Assembly (NCBI RefSeq): GCF_016545825.1
Contig: NC_052616.1
Span: 7,998,001 to 8,062,000, forward strand
Direction of reading: 5' to 3'
Length of the DNA stretch: 64,000 nt
DNA from: Eucalyptus grandis
Taxonomy: Eukaryota > Streptophyta > Magnoliopsida > Myrtales > Myrtaceae
This document shows positions 11,173-21,765 of the stretch, piece by piece. Each line of letters begins with the position of its first letter. The stretch's first letter is position 1. The position numbers and the translations under genes were made by a program. The notes below the pieces were generated by a model. That model had not been told where the DNA came from. It saw nothing but the letters and a program-made list of their open reading frames with translations, and did no database searches.

Positions 11173-11424
11173 TGAAAAAGTATGAATTGAGTTTGATCGC
11201 ACACTTATCGGTGTGGAGATTTGTATTATAGTTATAACATGTATATGAGCAGGAAAATCACAATTAAAAAAGATTTTAAAAGATGACAATCTACAATATT
11301 AACACAAATCGTGAAAGATTTGCTCTATCAATCGAATTGGCACAAATCACGGAAGATTGGCTCAATCAATGGGATTGGCACATATTGTAGAAGATTGCTT
11401 TATCATAGGAAATTTGCTCTATCA
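11173..11424 (-). repeat. 5' LTR of the 6.7-11.4 kb Copia element
   Basis: This 252-bp LTR is followed on the element strand by the degenerate primer site (11161-11172) and flanked by the right-hand ATCCT duplication. Confidence 0.85.
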
Positions 11425-12164
11425 ATCCTTCCTTAGCGGATGATCACTAATTCCCTTAAAAGTAATGCTGTAGACTCATTTTATTAGAAAAATTAAGCAA
11501 TAATGATGTCGCAATCACTTGAATTTTTACGCGTTTTACAATTGAGTACCTCAACTATTTTCATTTATGTACTAAGGCCCCATTTGGTTTAGCTTTTTTA
11601 AGAGATTTTGGGCCCCTAAAGCCCTCTTGGGAAAAATACTAAGCGTTTGGCAAGCATTTTAGGAAGTTCGTTAGCCAAATGTTAGCATTGGATATGCTAA
11701 AAGCTTAATGTAAGTCTGGACCTGCTTTGAGTATTCGGCATATTGAAATGCAACTTGCACTGTTCATCTTCTTCCCCGTTCATCTTCATCTTGCCCAATT
11801 TGCCGCTTAAAGTCGAGCTTCTCCGATGATCACCACCATTACCTAGGGGTCGTGCATCCCTGGCAACCATCGCCTGGGGTGGCGCAACCCATGACCCCAA
11901 GTGACATTGCATGGATCCCCGCAACCTAGGCAACGTCGCCTGTCCACGCAACCTCAAGTGACGGCATCGCTTGAGGTCGCGACCTCAGGCCGCCAAATCT
12001 AGCTATCCGAAGGCCAAATTTGATTGTCCAAAGGCCAGACATAGCCTCCACGACCTCAAGCAGCGGCGTCACTTGAGGTCGCAATGTCAAGCCGCTAGAT
12101 CTCGGCCATCTGAAGGCCAAATTTAGTGGTCTGGAGGCTAGATCTGACCTTCGCGACCTCAGGC

Positions 12165-15100
12165 TGTGACATCCTGAAATTCAACCCCGTTTCGATAAAG
12201 TGAAATGGGCATTTCGTTAACGTGTTTACGGTCCTTTTTCTCTGAGCTAATCACTCACGAGTTAACTAACTTATTGAGTGAAGCCATTAAGGGGTGTATC
12301 TGCAGTAAAATCCCTAAAAGCTACTCAATTTGTTGGATTGGACTAAAATCACGTCTGATCGATTTTTAACCACGAAATTGAACTCGATTTCGGGAATCGA
12401 ATTTTAAGCGCGCCATAATTCCTTTTTAGGACCTTGTCTCATCGTTCGTCAATTTATTGACGAGTCCGAAATTTCAATAAAGAAATTATCGGAGGAAGAA
12501 GAATTGAAGACCAAAAGAAAATAGAAAGGGAAAGAGAAAGAAAATAGGAATAATGTTATTATTTAATTTCTTTTCTCTCTCTCTCCCCTTTTCTCTCTTT
12601 TTCTCTCTCTCTCTCTCCTCTCCCCTCCCCCTTCGTGTGAGCACCCCACCGAACACACCCTTGCCAAGTTCAATTTTACTTTCTCTTCTCTCTCCTCTTT
12701 GACTAGTCAAAACTTCTCTCTCTTATCTCTTCTTCTCTCTCCTCTCTCTTCTCCCTCATCCCACGTGATCTTCTTCTTCTTCGTTCTTCTTTGTGCGAAC
12801 GAGACCAAAACCAGCAAAGAAGAAAATTAGCTCGCCGAAGCTCATCACCGCTGCACCGGAGCCGGACCACCACCCGCGCAACACTCGCCCGCGCACGCCG
12901 CGTGCTCCGCCACCGCCCCTTCACGTGTGCCGTCCTCGCCGTGCACCATTCAGCCTCTACTCAGCCCGTGTTCCGCCCCGTCCGGCCACCTCCGGCCACT
13001 GTGGGCCACCGCTCGGCCTCGCCAAGCCACCACCCGCTCTCCCGACCTCTTGCCGCCCCCAACCCTCTCTCTTTCTTGCTGTTTTGCGGCCGAACCAGCA
13101 AACCCGCGAGTGGGTTTCCAGCCGGTTCGTGGGCCGTTTTGGGCCGTTTCCAGGCCCCGGATGCGCAAGTCGCTTTGGGAAGTTTCGTTCCTCGCGTCGC
13201 CCCCGTCGGATTGATCCGATTTGCGTGCGATTTGGTGAGTAATCTCACTAATCTTGGATTAGTTGGCTAATTATGCTTAAGGTTGGTTTAGTTTTAATTA
13301 ATTGTGTTTAGGTTGTTAGATTAGAATAAATTAGCAATTATTAGTCAATTGTGATGCGATTTAGATAAATTGATTGTGCAATTAGTAAGTAGACGTGGTC
13401 TACTAATTATTGGAAGTGCCTCGGGATTTTTCCTGACCCTTAGTGGGCTTCAATTAGGCTTTTCGGGCCTAAGTGGATTTTTTTAGTATTTAAATATTAA
13501 TTTTCGGAATTAAATTAAATAATTATTTATTTTTCGAAAATTTAACTGAGTTGATTCGGAACTGGAATTTTATGCTGATGACTGTGGTGAAGTCTATTTA
13601 TTTAACTGAGCACCAATTTGAGCTAAATTGGAATTATTATAATTAATTTTTAATTCTCGAAATTAATTAATTATTTATTTATTTTTCGAAAATTCAATTG
13701 AGATGGCCCGTGACCGGAATATTATGCTGATGATGGTGGTGAAGTCCGTTTATTTAATTGGGCCTTATTTTGAGCTAAACGAAACTTTTAATATTTAATA
13801 ATTAATTTTCGAAATTAATTAATTATTTATTTATTTTTCGGAAATTAAGTTTGAGATGGCCGACGACCGAAATCTCGTGTTGATCGTCGTGGCACAGTCC
13901 GTTTATTTAATTGAGCTTTAATTTGTGCTGAATTGATTTAATTGTGGATAATTACTTTAGAAATGGGATGAATCATCATGAAAGGCACGTGGCTCGGTGA
14001 ATAGTACGTCATCTCGGAGAATGCACGTGGCTCGGTGATTTGGTATATCACTTCGGAGAATGCACGTGGCTCGATGATTAGTACGTCACCTTGAAGAATG
14101 CACGGAGCTTGATGATTAGATATTTCACCTCGGAGAATGCACATGGCTCGGTGACGAAGTATGTCGCCTTGGAGAATGCATGTGGCTCGGTGATTAAGTG
14201 TGGCATCCTAAAAGAGACACGTGGGCTCGGTAATTTGATGCATTACCCGGAGAATGCACGTGGTCTCAAAGAGTACATTTGGCATCTAAAAGGACACGTG
14301 GGCTCGGTAATTTGATGCATTACCTCGGAGAATGCACGTGGTCCCAATGAGTACATTTGGCATCTTGAAGAGACACGTGGGCTCGGTGACTTGATGCATC
14401 GCCTCGGAGAATGCACGTGGGCTCGCTGATTCAAAATGGCATTTTAAAGGGCACGTGGGCTCGGTAAATTAATGCATTACCTCGGAGAATGCACGTGACT
14501 CGGTAATTGGTTTTATCAATTGAGACTGTATAGCAATAGCTTGAATGACCGGAAATGGTCGATCGATATGTAATCGACTAGGTCGATTGATCATTGATTT
14601 GATTTGATGTCGTGGATTGATTGACCGATTAGAAATGACCGTGAGAGGTCTTGTTGGCATATAATCGACTATGTCAATTTGATCGATGCTTCGATCTGTG
14701 TTATGATTGCTTGGGTGCCTATTATGAATTGTACTGACTTGCAGGTGGGATCTAAGACCAAGGTAAGTCCTCTGCTCTGTGCGTGTTTAAGCAGCCTGTA
14801 GTATAATGGTTTACTAATCGGGCTTAGTGGGTAGAACTCGCTAAGACGTAGTCTCATCCCAGTTTGGGGAAAAACATTTCAGGATTCCGTTGAGGAGTTG
14901 AGGAGGAGGAGTCTGAGAAGGAGAACTCGAAGGCGAACTTGAGGAAAATGATTTTTGGAAGAAGAAGATAATTCCGAAGGGGGTCTTGAGTACGACCCAG
15001 ATGGACTGAGAGTCTATCTTCTTTTGAGAATTCCTTTTGAAGTGAATAGTTATGAAGTGGTTTGTGTTTTGTATAAAAGTTTGGCTATAAGTTTCAATAT

Positions 15101-15272
15101 GAAAAATATGGCCCTGCTTTTCTATCCCATCGTTTCATTGTCTGGGGATTTTAACTGCTTCCACATGTGCTTAATAAACGAAAGGGTCGGCGATACTTTG
15201 TCCTGGGATATCGCATTATAAAATCGACCAAGTGAGAAGGATGGGTGCGTGCCCGAGGATCAGGGCGTGACA
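12165..15272 (+). mobile_element. 3.1-kb solo LTR (probably Gypsy type)
   Basis: This 3108-bp unit starts TGTGACATCCTGAAATTC and ends CAGGGCGTGACA, flanked by a perfect 5-bp duplication CAGGC (12160-12164 and 15273-15277). It has no primer site, polypurine tract or protein domain, so it is best read as a solo LTR left by recombination between the LTRs of a large element. Orientation is taken from the TGTGACATCC start typical of plant Gypsy LTRs. Inside are CT-rich tracts (12560-12640, 12710-12780), a GC-rich part with chance frames (12790-13270), three diverged copies of a roughly 140-bp unit (13490-13930), and the G-box minisatellite. Confidence 0.8.
13980..14510. repeat. Minisatellite with 11 G-box (CACGTG) motifs
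   Basis: Variable tandem units of about 40-115 bp are built around CACGTGGCTCGGT and CTCGGAGAATG. The palindromic G-box CACGTG occurs at about 13986, 14024, 14063, 14218, 14257, 14295, 14335, 14374, 14414, 14452 and 14492. Three of them read ACGTGGC, the core of the abscisic-acid response element. Degenerate units at 14098-14190 have lost the box. Confidence 0.85.
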
Positions 15273-16622
15273 CAGGCTGCCAAATCTGGCCGTTCAACCG
15301 CGAGATATGGCTATCCAACGGTTGGCTGGCGGTTGGCCGACAACCAACCCATACCGGATTTAATTTTCGAAGTAAAAAAATTAAAAAAAAAGCAAAAGCC
15401 GTTATAAATGTGAGTTTTACCAAATGGTATTTATGTTAAAACTATTTTCTAATGCTATTTGAGGTTAAAATTTACCAAACGGTATAGTATTTTGGAAAAC
15501 CCCTTTACTTCAAAGATATTTGCAATTTCCTAAAGTCATTTCCCCAAAATCGAATCAAATGGGCCCTAAGTATCTCAACTTTTCAAATGTGAATCATTAG
15601 AGATGTCCCTTAAATCAAGGATGGATATTGTCAACGTGGACGCTAATGCCGCTAAATAGTCATTAATCATCAATATTGGCATTCGATGTAGTCTTTTGAG
15701 ATGATCCGCTATCAATAGATACATATTTGGACGGCTTAAATTGTCTCACGACACACACTCTCTCTCTCCCCTTATCGCTCAATTATCAAAAGGAGAAACC
15801 ATATGCAAGCCCCGTCGCTACTGTTGCCTAATGTTTACCGAGTAAACGAGTCACGCCAGCAAAATCACATGACATGTGAATTTATTTAAAGGAGGCCTCT
15901 CACTGAACCAAAATTAAAAGGTTGAGGTACTTGATTGAAGACAGGCGACTTTAGATCGAGCAAAAATTTAAACATTTTGCCTCATCATTATTTTAAAAAT
16001 TGAAAAAAGTGGATACTAAAAAATTGTATGGACAATCCAAAGGACTTATGAGAATATTTTTCTTTTATTGCTAAACGCATAAGAAACTCATAAAACGTGC
16101 ATTTATAATCGTTTGAACTATTATCTTCATCTCTGTATAATTTTGCGAGTCGTCTCTTTCGCAAAGTGGCGAATGTAACCATTTTATGTTATTTTCAGTC
16201 TATTTCTCATTAATTATTTCACTGCTTGGTTCAAAATATTAGAAATAGTTACTCCCTGTTCCTTTCGCCTTAACAGCAACAAAGATTCCCATGCAGTAGC
16301 TCATTTTCGGTGGCTGCTTATTCTGCTAAGACACTTCATTTCGTTCCTAAGAATAAAATTCTGATTGCAACTCGAAAACCCTCTTCAAACGACGCTATTT
16401 GACATGATCTACTGTAAATAAATATTTTGAGTACTGTACAACATTATAAAGTGGTGAACGAAAAAGGCGAGTACAGCAGCTTTTCGATAATGACCTCTAT
16501 TACGGTGATTTTCACGTACATCGCACTTAAATAGACATCAGTTCCAAGCAAAATAAAAACAGACAGCATTAAGGCACTACATTTTACATACGCATCTAGA
16601 CGAGACGAGACCTTCGGGTCAA

Positions 16623-17837
16623 TTATATGTTGAAACTTGGCATCTTCGAGGGGAGTTTGGGATGCTTTGCCTTCAAGTTCAAAACAGCCATTGCCTCTTC
16701 AGTCGAAGGCCGGGACCCAGCATCAGGTTGAGTACACCACAGCCCCACAATCAATAAGGCCTCCGCCTGTTTCTTGACGAAATCTTTGCGGAGCCTCTCG
16801 TCCACCACAAGGAGAAAATTCCTGCGCCAGCTCCAACTCCAGCGCCCATAATGCTTCCATACCCACTCTACAAGGTTTTGTAGGTCTCCATGGAGGGAAA
16901 AGACGGCTCTTCTCCCACATACTATTTCCAAAAGAACCACTCCAAAGCTGTAAATATCAGATTGTTTACTTGCCTTACCTGTTCTATGGTATTCTGGAGC
17001 CGCGTAACCCAGTGTTCCCATCTTTTCAGTTGTTTTTTGTCCTCTGGCATGGTCGACTAACCTAGCCAAGCCAAAATCTCCCAATTTGGCCACGAACTTT
17101 TCAGTGAGCATGATGTTGCTGGACTTGATATCTCTGTGGATCACGCATTCATGATCATGATATTCTTCGTGTAGGTAGTGCAGCGCCGAGGCTAATCCCC
17201 GAGCAATTTCGTACCTCTTTCCCCATTCCAAAAAGTTTTCCGGTTTAAAAAGATGATCCTCCAAGCTACCTCCTCCAATGAATTCGTAAACCAGAGCGAA
17301 TCTATTAGCCTCGTGACAATAGCCTTCAAGTTGCACCAAGTTTTTGTGCCTAAGTTGGCTTAATGACTTCACCTCGGACATATACTCCTTTATCCCTTGG
17401 TGCGAATTGGGGTTCATCATCTTTATAGCGACCGGTGTGGAAGCATCTCCTACGTGCCCTTTGTACACTATCCCGAAACCTCCTCTCCCCAGAATCCTAT
17501 CATTTGCAAAGGAATTGGTCGCAATCATCAACTCTTCATTGGAGTATTCCTTTAGTCCACTGATCTTTGCAAACTCTTCGGTTAATTTCAAGCCAAAATC
17601 GCCTACTTCTCCACCTCTCCGGTAAAGAAGGAAAACTATCAAGTCACGAAGATCTGAAGCGAAACAGATCACTAGCAATCCTGGGGCAATATATTTGAAT
17701 TCGGAAATCAATTCCAAGAAGGACAGAGGCCCAGAGATATCCTCATAAGGAGGAAGATGAGAGGTGTAATGGTAATTCACGAATGCAACTGCAACGACAG
17801 CTAGTGCTGCAGCAGCCGAAACGACTCTGGCAAACAT
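16623..17837 (-). CDS. Lectin-less LecRK-derived protein kinase (block B)
   Basis: The product is a predicted membrane-anchored serine/threonine kinase of the L-type LecRK kinase family. ATG at 17837 (404 aa) is chosen; the frame stays open 7 codons further upstream to a TTG at 17858, and numbering here counts from that TTG. Hydrophobic stretches lie near residues 12-27 and 55-80. The kinase domain starts near 105 (EELMIATNSFAND), with P-loop GRGGFG at 124-129, lysine 146 in VAIK, HRDIKSSN from 241, DFG at 261-263 and APE at 287-289. Subdomain XI GLWCTQPDAGSRPS is present, so all catalytic residues are in place. Signal peptide and lectin domain are missing; a broken lectin copy lies about 0.8 kb upstream. 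It may be an expressed truncated kinase or a young pseudogene. Confidence 0.75.
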   Translation of the reverse strand: MFARVVSAAAALAVVAVAFVNYHYTSHLPPYEDISGPLSFLELISEFKYIAPGLLVICFASDLRDLIVFLLYRRGGEVGDFGLKLTEEFAKISGLKEYSNEELMIATNSFANDRILGRGGFGIVYKGHVGDASTPVAIKMMNPNSHQGIKEYMSEVKSLSQLRHKNLVQLEGYCHEANRFALVYEFIGGGSLEDHLFKPENFLEWGKRYEIARGLASALHYLHEEYHDHECVIHRDIKSSNIMLTEKFVAKLGDFGLARLVDHARGQKTTEKMGTLGYAAPEYHRTGKASKQSDIYSFGVVLLEIVCGRRAVFSLHGDLQNLVEWVWKHYGRWSWSWRRNFLLVVDERLRKDFVKKQAEALLIVGLWCTQPDAGSRPSTEEAMAVLNLKAKHPKLPSKMPSFNI

Positions 17838-18629
17838 GAATACATCAACAGTCAGCAACGAATTCTAATGCTACCCTCAGTAGAATGTCTCGTGAGAAAC
17901 CAAATATATTGTCTCAAACAAGAGGAAAGTTTAAATGGCATTGATGGCACCACAGAGAGAAACTTCATCCATGTTTAATTGTCTATTATCACCCACAAGG
18001 TCAAATGTTAGCTTCAGAAACGTGTGAAAGTATGGAAACTCGATGACCAAATCACACATAGAGAGGCCAAATGGTTTAGACACTCTAAAAATTTGGTGTC
18101 GGTAGTCCATGTAGTAATGGTAGGATTAAGTGTCCGTTATCAGCTTCTCTCAAAAAGTTTGATCCTCTAAAAAGAACCGACAACTTCCATGGCGAGACCT
18201 CGCTTCATTGGCTGCAATCATATAGATTACCTTATGACTATTGGTGTCATAAAGACCACAACAGAGCAACCTCGACTTTCTAGACATGCCAATTACCCCT
18301 AAACTAAGGGCCCTTGTCGACCTTGTTCAAGTCCATCGATTTTTAAGTATAAATATATAAAGTGCACAAGCAGGAGTCAAAAGAGGCTAAGAAAACAAGA
18401 GTCTGAGTGATTCAAGGGGACAAGAATAGAGAGAGTACCTTAGAGAGAATTTGAATGGCAGGAGTAGATCCATGGCGTCAAAGAAGGCCTGGAGAATCTG
18501 AAAGAGTAGGTGAAGAATTAAGCGTCGAGCTTGCGCAGAACCAAGAGCACGAACCGCACGAGCCGCACCGAGATCAGCGACGCATCGGCGTTGAGGTAAA
18601 GTCAACGGCAATGTCCAAGGGGACTGTAG
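17838..18629. other. Block B spacer between kinase and lectin remnant; holds an empty TRIM site
   Basis: The segment aligns with 47595-47755 plus 49086-49600 of block C. The joining point AGGTC at 17998-18002 is the uninterrupted target of the TRIM element found in blocks A and C. Short frames on either strand are not conserved between blocks B and C, so no gene is called. Confidence 0.7.
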
Positions 18630-19223
18630 TCAGCCAGGAAGCTTAAAGTTTAAGAGTGAGATGAAGAGAGAGAGAGAGACACGGCAAGGCTGATCAGAGA
18701 AGTGAGTGAACAAGAACTTATTTAGGGTTAAGGGTGAAGCATTGGGTCCCGCTTCTATCCTGGGACCGGCTTTGGAATTGACAATGGGTAACCAGACCGG
18801 TCCCGTTGTGAGCCGGTCTTGAACCGGCGGAGCAAAGCTGGTTTGGGTCTTCCCCGGGTTGCTCACCCCCAGTTCTCTGTTGAGAGTTGATGCTAAACAT
18901 AAATCAGTCAGCAAAATCCACCGGTTTCCCGTAGTCTCATCCCAAAGATACACTTTCCAGGAGTACGTAGCTCTGCCACTGATGTCATTGAGGCTCCAGT
19001 TCGGGTGGCTTGGGCTGAGATATAGGTAAGCAGACAGTACATGCATTCCCCCGAATGTCTAAGAGCTTGAGGCTCTCAGAGCCAAATAATGGGAAATTGA
19101 AAGATGTGTTGTCAAAGAGCACAGCGAAGCTGAAAAGGGTTTGAGCAGAGAGACCATCAAGACCAGTACTTATGGGGATGTGGGTGCTTGTGGCTGATCT
19201 TTTTGTCTTCCAAAGCTTTCCAT
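18630..19223 (-). pseudogene. L-type lectin domain remnant (block B)
   Basis: The start MESFGRQKDQPQ at 19223 matches the start of the block D gene (MESFGRHKDHPQ). The following signal peptide is broken by a stop and frameshift. Another frame then gives SFNFPLFGSESLKLLDIRGN, the first lectin strands. A further shift leads to YLYLSPSHPNWSLNDISGRA and WDETTGN, the WD region of legume-lectin receptor kinases, before the frame decays. At least two frameshifts separate conserved segments. In an intact gene this domain would sit outside the cell, in front of the kinase now encoded separately at 16623-17837. Confidence 0.75.
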
Positions 19224-19935
19224 GTTGGGTGTTCTTGATTTTTGCAGATCTGGTCACTGCCTGTGAACTCAAAGCGCCGTGTGGGCGGGTTAACATCTTC
19301 ATTATTCTCACCGCTCGGCTTTGATAAAACTGAAAAACTGGTTCAGGCACCAAATTCCAGTGGCCAAAGTGACAACCCCCGCAGTGGGGTGCGATTGGAA
19401 ACACAAATAGACTCGACGAATTGCGTGCTGCTAAGAAAGACGATAAAATGTGGTTGGTTGATGGCCGACTGTAATGTCCAGTTCACACTTCTGGGCGGTG
19501 GATAAAAAACTAATTAAGGACATTATCACACGAAACGACGTGGATTTTTGTCCCAAGATGTCCCACTATTATAAATATAATGATATGTCAGACGCATGTA
19601 CTTAGATTAGTAATATTATAATGAGTCGAGTCTCCCTATTGTCTTATTTATTGATGTGAAAACAAATTAAATACTGAAGTATTGAGTTCTGCTGTAGTGT
19701 TTTCGTTTTATCAGTTTAAAGGCAATGGCCCTGTCTTCCAGGGAGAACCTGTCAGATGGGTGAATTGGCAGAATTCTACCGTGGTGGCATAAAACACGAA
19801 GTAATTTTTTTTTTCCATATTAATAAGTTTCCCGTGATATCCCTAAAATGGGATATCATCTTATTTGAGTTACTAACGTAGGTTACGAATACTAATTGTG
19901 GAGAAAAATTGGTAAGCGCTCTAATTGAGGTTGGT
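19224..19935. other. Block B upstream flank of the LecRK lectin copy
   Basis: The flank aligns with 50165-51650 of block C and 4798-5290 of block A. Near 19637 the word CTCCCTAT is the empty target of the block C hAT element. Positions 19850-19935 keep only the two outer edges of the AT-rich repeat present in blocks A and C. No gene was seen from here to about 20390. Confidence 0.55.
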
Positions 19936-20394
19936 AACTATTGCGACCTAACCTCAGGTGGAACCGTATGAGGATTGGACTAGTAGATTACTAAGTCTAA
20001 ACTTAGTTCGAGCTCTTCCAAGTCCATATAAATTCGCAACTTAACTTCAAGTTCTTTGCATTTAAACGATTTTATCTAGGAGTTGTCATTAATTGATTTA
20101 TGGTGTCACTAATCAATTTATGGTGTGAGTTTAAAAACCCAAAGTAAAGCATCAAAAGAAATACCTTACTTCTATAAGCTAGAGATTAAATGAGTTTGAA
20201 ACTTAACTACGCTAAATTACTCAAACACGGCCTTTTCTCTTTTATTATCAAAAATATTTTGCAGACAATTTGATTTGATTTTAATCTGTCCTCTAACAGG
20301 CAAGGTGATTGTGCAGAGTGCAATCATTATTGAACACTCAAGGTAATAGATAAATTACAAACAGAAATACTTACATTGATACAACACAATCTGC

Positions 20395-20880
20395 AGGGTT
20401 AGTCAGAAAATCATATTTATCAATCTAAATATGATTTCTAATTAAGTCGTAATTCCACTCAAATATCTTTTTGGGTTTCTCTTATTTAAATGAAAAGTAA
20501 ACTATATGTCATGCACTTTAATTAAATGGCCTAATTCTAATGACAAACAATTTATAATTAAATGGACCTAGTAACAATTACTAAATTACATGCATTTTAT
20601 GAACCTAATTTTATATGACATGTAAATGATATTTTTGGTTTTTTTTATGAAAATTCGTAATTAAAAATTGATAAAAATAAAAATCTACCTAACCTGAGAT
20701 ATTATTTATTTTAAGTGAGGGACTAACCTAATCCTATATTAACTTAGAAACTTACCTCAACAAGCAATTCAATTGGAAGATATTATCTAACATGCGTCCT
20801 AATTTAATTAAGAAAAAATATTTAAACTATTCTTTCTAGAAAATCAATTCTAAACCTCACAATATGCAATGCAATGCAAT
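20395..20880. repeat. AT-rich dispersed repeat, copy 1
   Basis: This stretch aligns, in reverse complement, with 34150-34640. Shared words include TTCGTAATTAAAAATT, ATGGACCTAG and TTATGAACCTAATT. It is non-coding, and the repeat class is not recognised. Positions 20881-21318 hold GC-richer sequence with short unrecognised frames. Confidence 0.6.
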
Positions 20881-21318
20881 ATTTTTGTATTTTGGCTTGA
20901 TGTTCGCAAGTGCGGCTCGCAAGGATGGCTCGAGGTTTTGCTTGGTACGGTGAGGCTCGCGGCAAGGTTACTCGTGGACAATGAAGCTCACGGTGCGGTA
21001 ACTCTCCCTTATGAAATCCTCAACTAGGGATAATTCGCACGCTCGATGGAAGTCAACAAATCTGCAGGAAAGATGAAACGTGGATTGGACTAGCACTAGA
21101 TTTGCTAGGCCTGGTGGTGACCGAGAACCCTCTAAGACTACACGAGGACACAAGTGAATTTGTTGGACGTTGCTGAAGTTCACACGAAGTCGCTGTTCTT
21201 CGCTTTTCAACACTGCAAGAGTTATAGCACAGAAGCTCGGGTGCAGTGGGGTGGCGCTTGATGGCTTCGGAGCACAGCAAAATTGTCGATATTCACTCGA
21301 GCCATAGCAAGATGGGGC

Positions 21319-21765
21319 TATAAGAGTTTTCTTGATATGGATTATATTAATTGAAATTGTAATTTACTGTTTTACGGGATTAGTCTAATAAGATAAGACA
21401 ACGATTTTTTAATAATTGAATATGGGTCTAACTTATATGGGCTGAGTTAGGCTTGGCCCGTGATGCAACGGCCCGTCCAAAACTCTATAAAAAGCGCTAA
21501 AGTCCCACCTCTGACCATCATTCTTCCACGAACATTCTCTCACCTCACATAAGGAAGCCGTGAGGGGCAGTCTCATCACGCCAAGATCTGAGGGCCAAAG
21601 AAGAGAAGAACCTGAGTGTCACCCCGTCATTTAAGCTTCGGATTGTTGTCATTCCGCATAAAGAATGATGAATTCTAAATCAGGTACGCAAATCTCCGTC
21701 TTCTCCTCCAATATGTTTGAGTTTCTAGCTATATTGATCCTAAGATGCCGCTTTGATAGCTAACA
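21319..21765 (+). repeat. 5' LTR of the 21.3-25.7 kb Copia element
   Basis: The repeat shares long identical words with 25320-25743, including CTCACCTCACATAAGGAAGC. CTCTATAAAAAGCGC near 21480 is a plausible TATA box. Confidence 0.8.

Larger units (their letters stand above)
6683..11424 (-). mobile_element. Degenerate Copia LTR retrotransposon
   Basis: This is a complete but decayed Ty1/Copia element read right to left. The 5' LTR is 11173-11424 and the 3' LTR 6683-6940, both TG...CA on the minus strand. The 5-bp target duplication ATCCT (6678-6682 and 11425-11429) is perfect. Next to the 5' LTR the primer site reads TGGTGTCAAAGC, two bases from the initiator-Met form. A purine-rich GCTTGAGAGGGTG abuts the 3' LTR. 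Recognisable pieces in element order are a Gag-like frame (10326-10628), integrase (9196-9456), the Copia ATGRIYIS region (8778-9065), reverse transcriptase (7500-7967) and RNase H (7169-7414). Stops and frameshifts between all of these make it non-functional. Confidence 0.88.
11576..15566. mobile_element. PIF/Harbinger-like miniature element, split by a solo LTR
   Basis: The left end GGCCCCATTTGGTTTAGC and the right end, reverse complemented, GGGCCCATTTGATTCGAT are imperfect inverted repeats. Both sides are flanked by TAA (11573-11575 and 15567-15569). A TAA duplication with GGCC-start termini is typical of PIF/Harbinger or Tourist-like elements. Without the 12165-15272 insertion the element would be about 0.88 kb. 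Its GC-rich middle (11850-12160) holds tandem variants of the words CGACCTCAAG and GAAGGCCAAAT, and no transposase frame. Confidence 0.6.
11540..15936. repeat. Outer inverted repeat enclosing a nest of insertions
   Basis: AATTGAGTACCTCAACTA at 11540-11557 and AAGGTTGAGGTACTTGATT at 15918-15936 are imperfect inverted copies. The second word also occurs at 45286-45309. They look like the termini of an older miniature element now opened by the Harbinger-like element. The true outer ends and any target duplication could not be fixed. Positions 15570-16200 hold spacer with a CT-rich tract near 15770 and no gene. Confidence 0.4.

Noticed and set aside
12791..13270. Overlapping open frames of up to 159 codons on both strands
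   Set aside because: They lie in the GC-rich part of the solo LTR, overlap in four frames, are rich in Arg, Pro and Ala as expected from composition, and show no domain.
13980..14510. CRISPR-like array
   Set aside because: Unit and spacer lengths vary widely, the spacers are related to each other, and the context is a plant LTR.
16623..17858. Start of the block B kinase at 17858 (and of block C at 47615)
   Set aside because: The first codon there is TTG, not ATG; the first ATG, conserved in both copies, is 7 codons downstream.
18387..18646. Short frames in the spacer of block B
   Set aside because: The matching spacer of block C (49463-49750) is homologous but the frames are not preserved.
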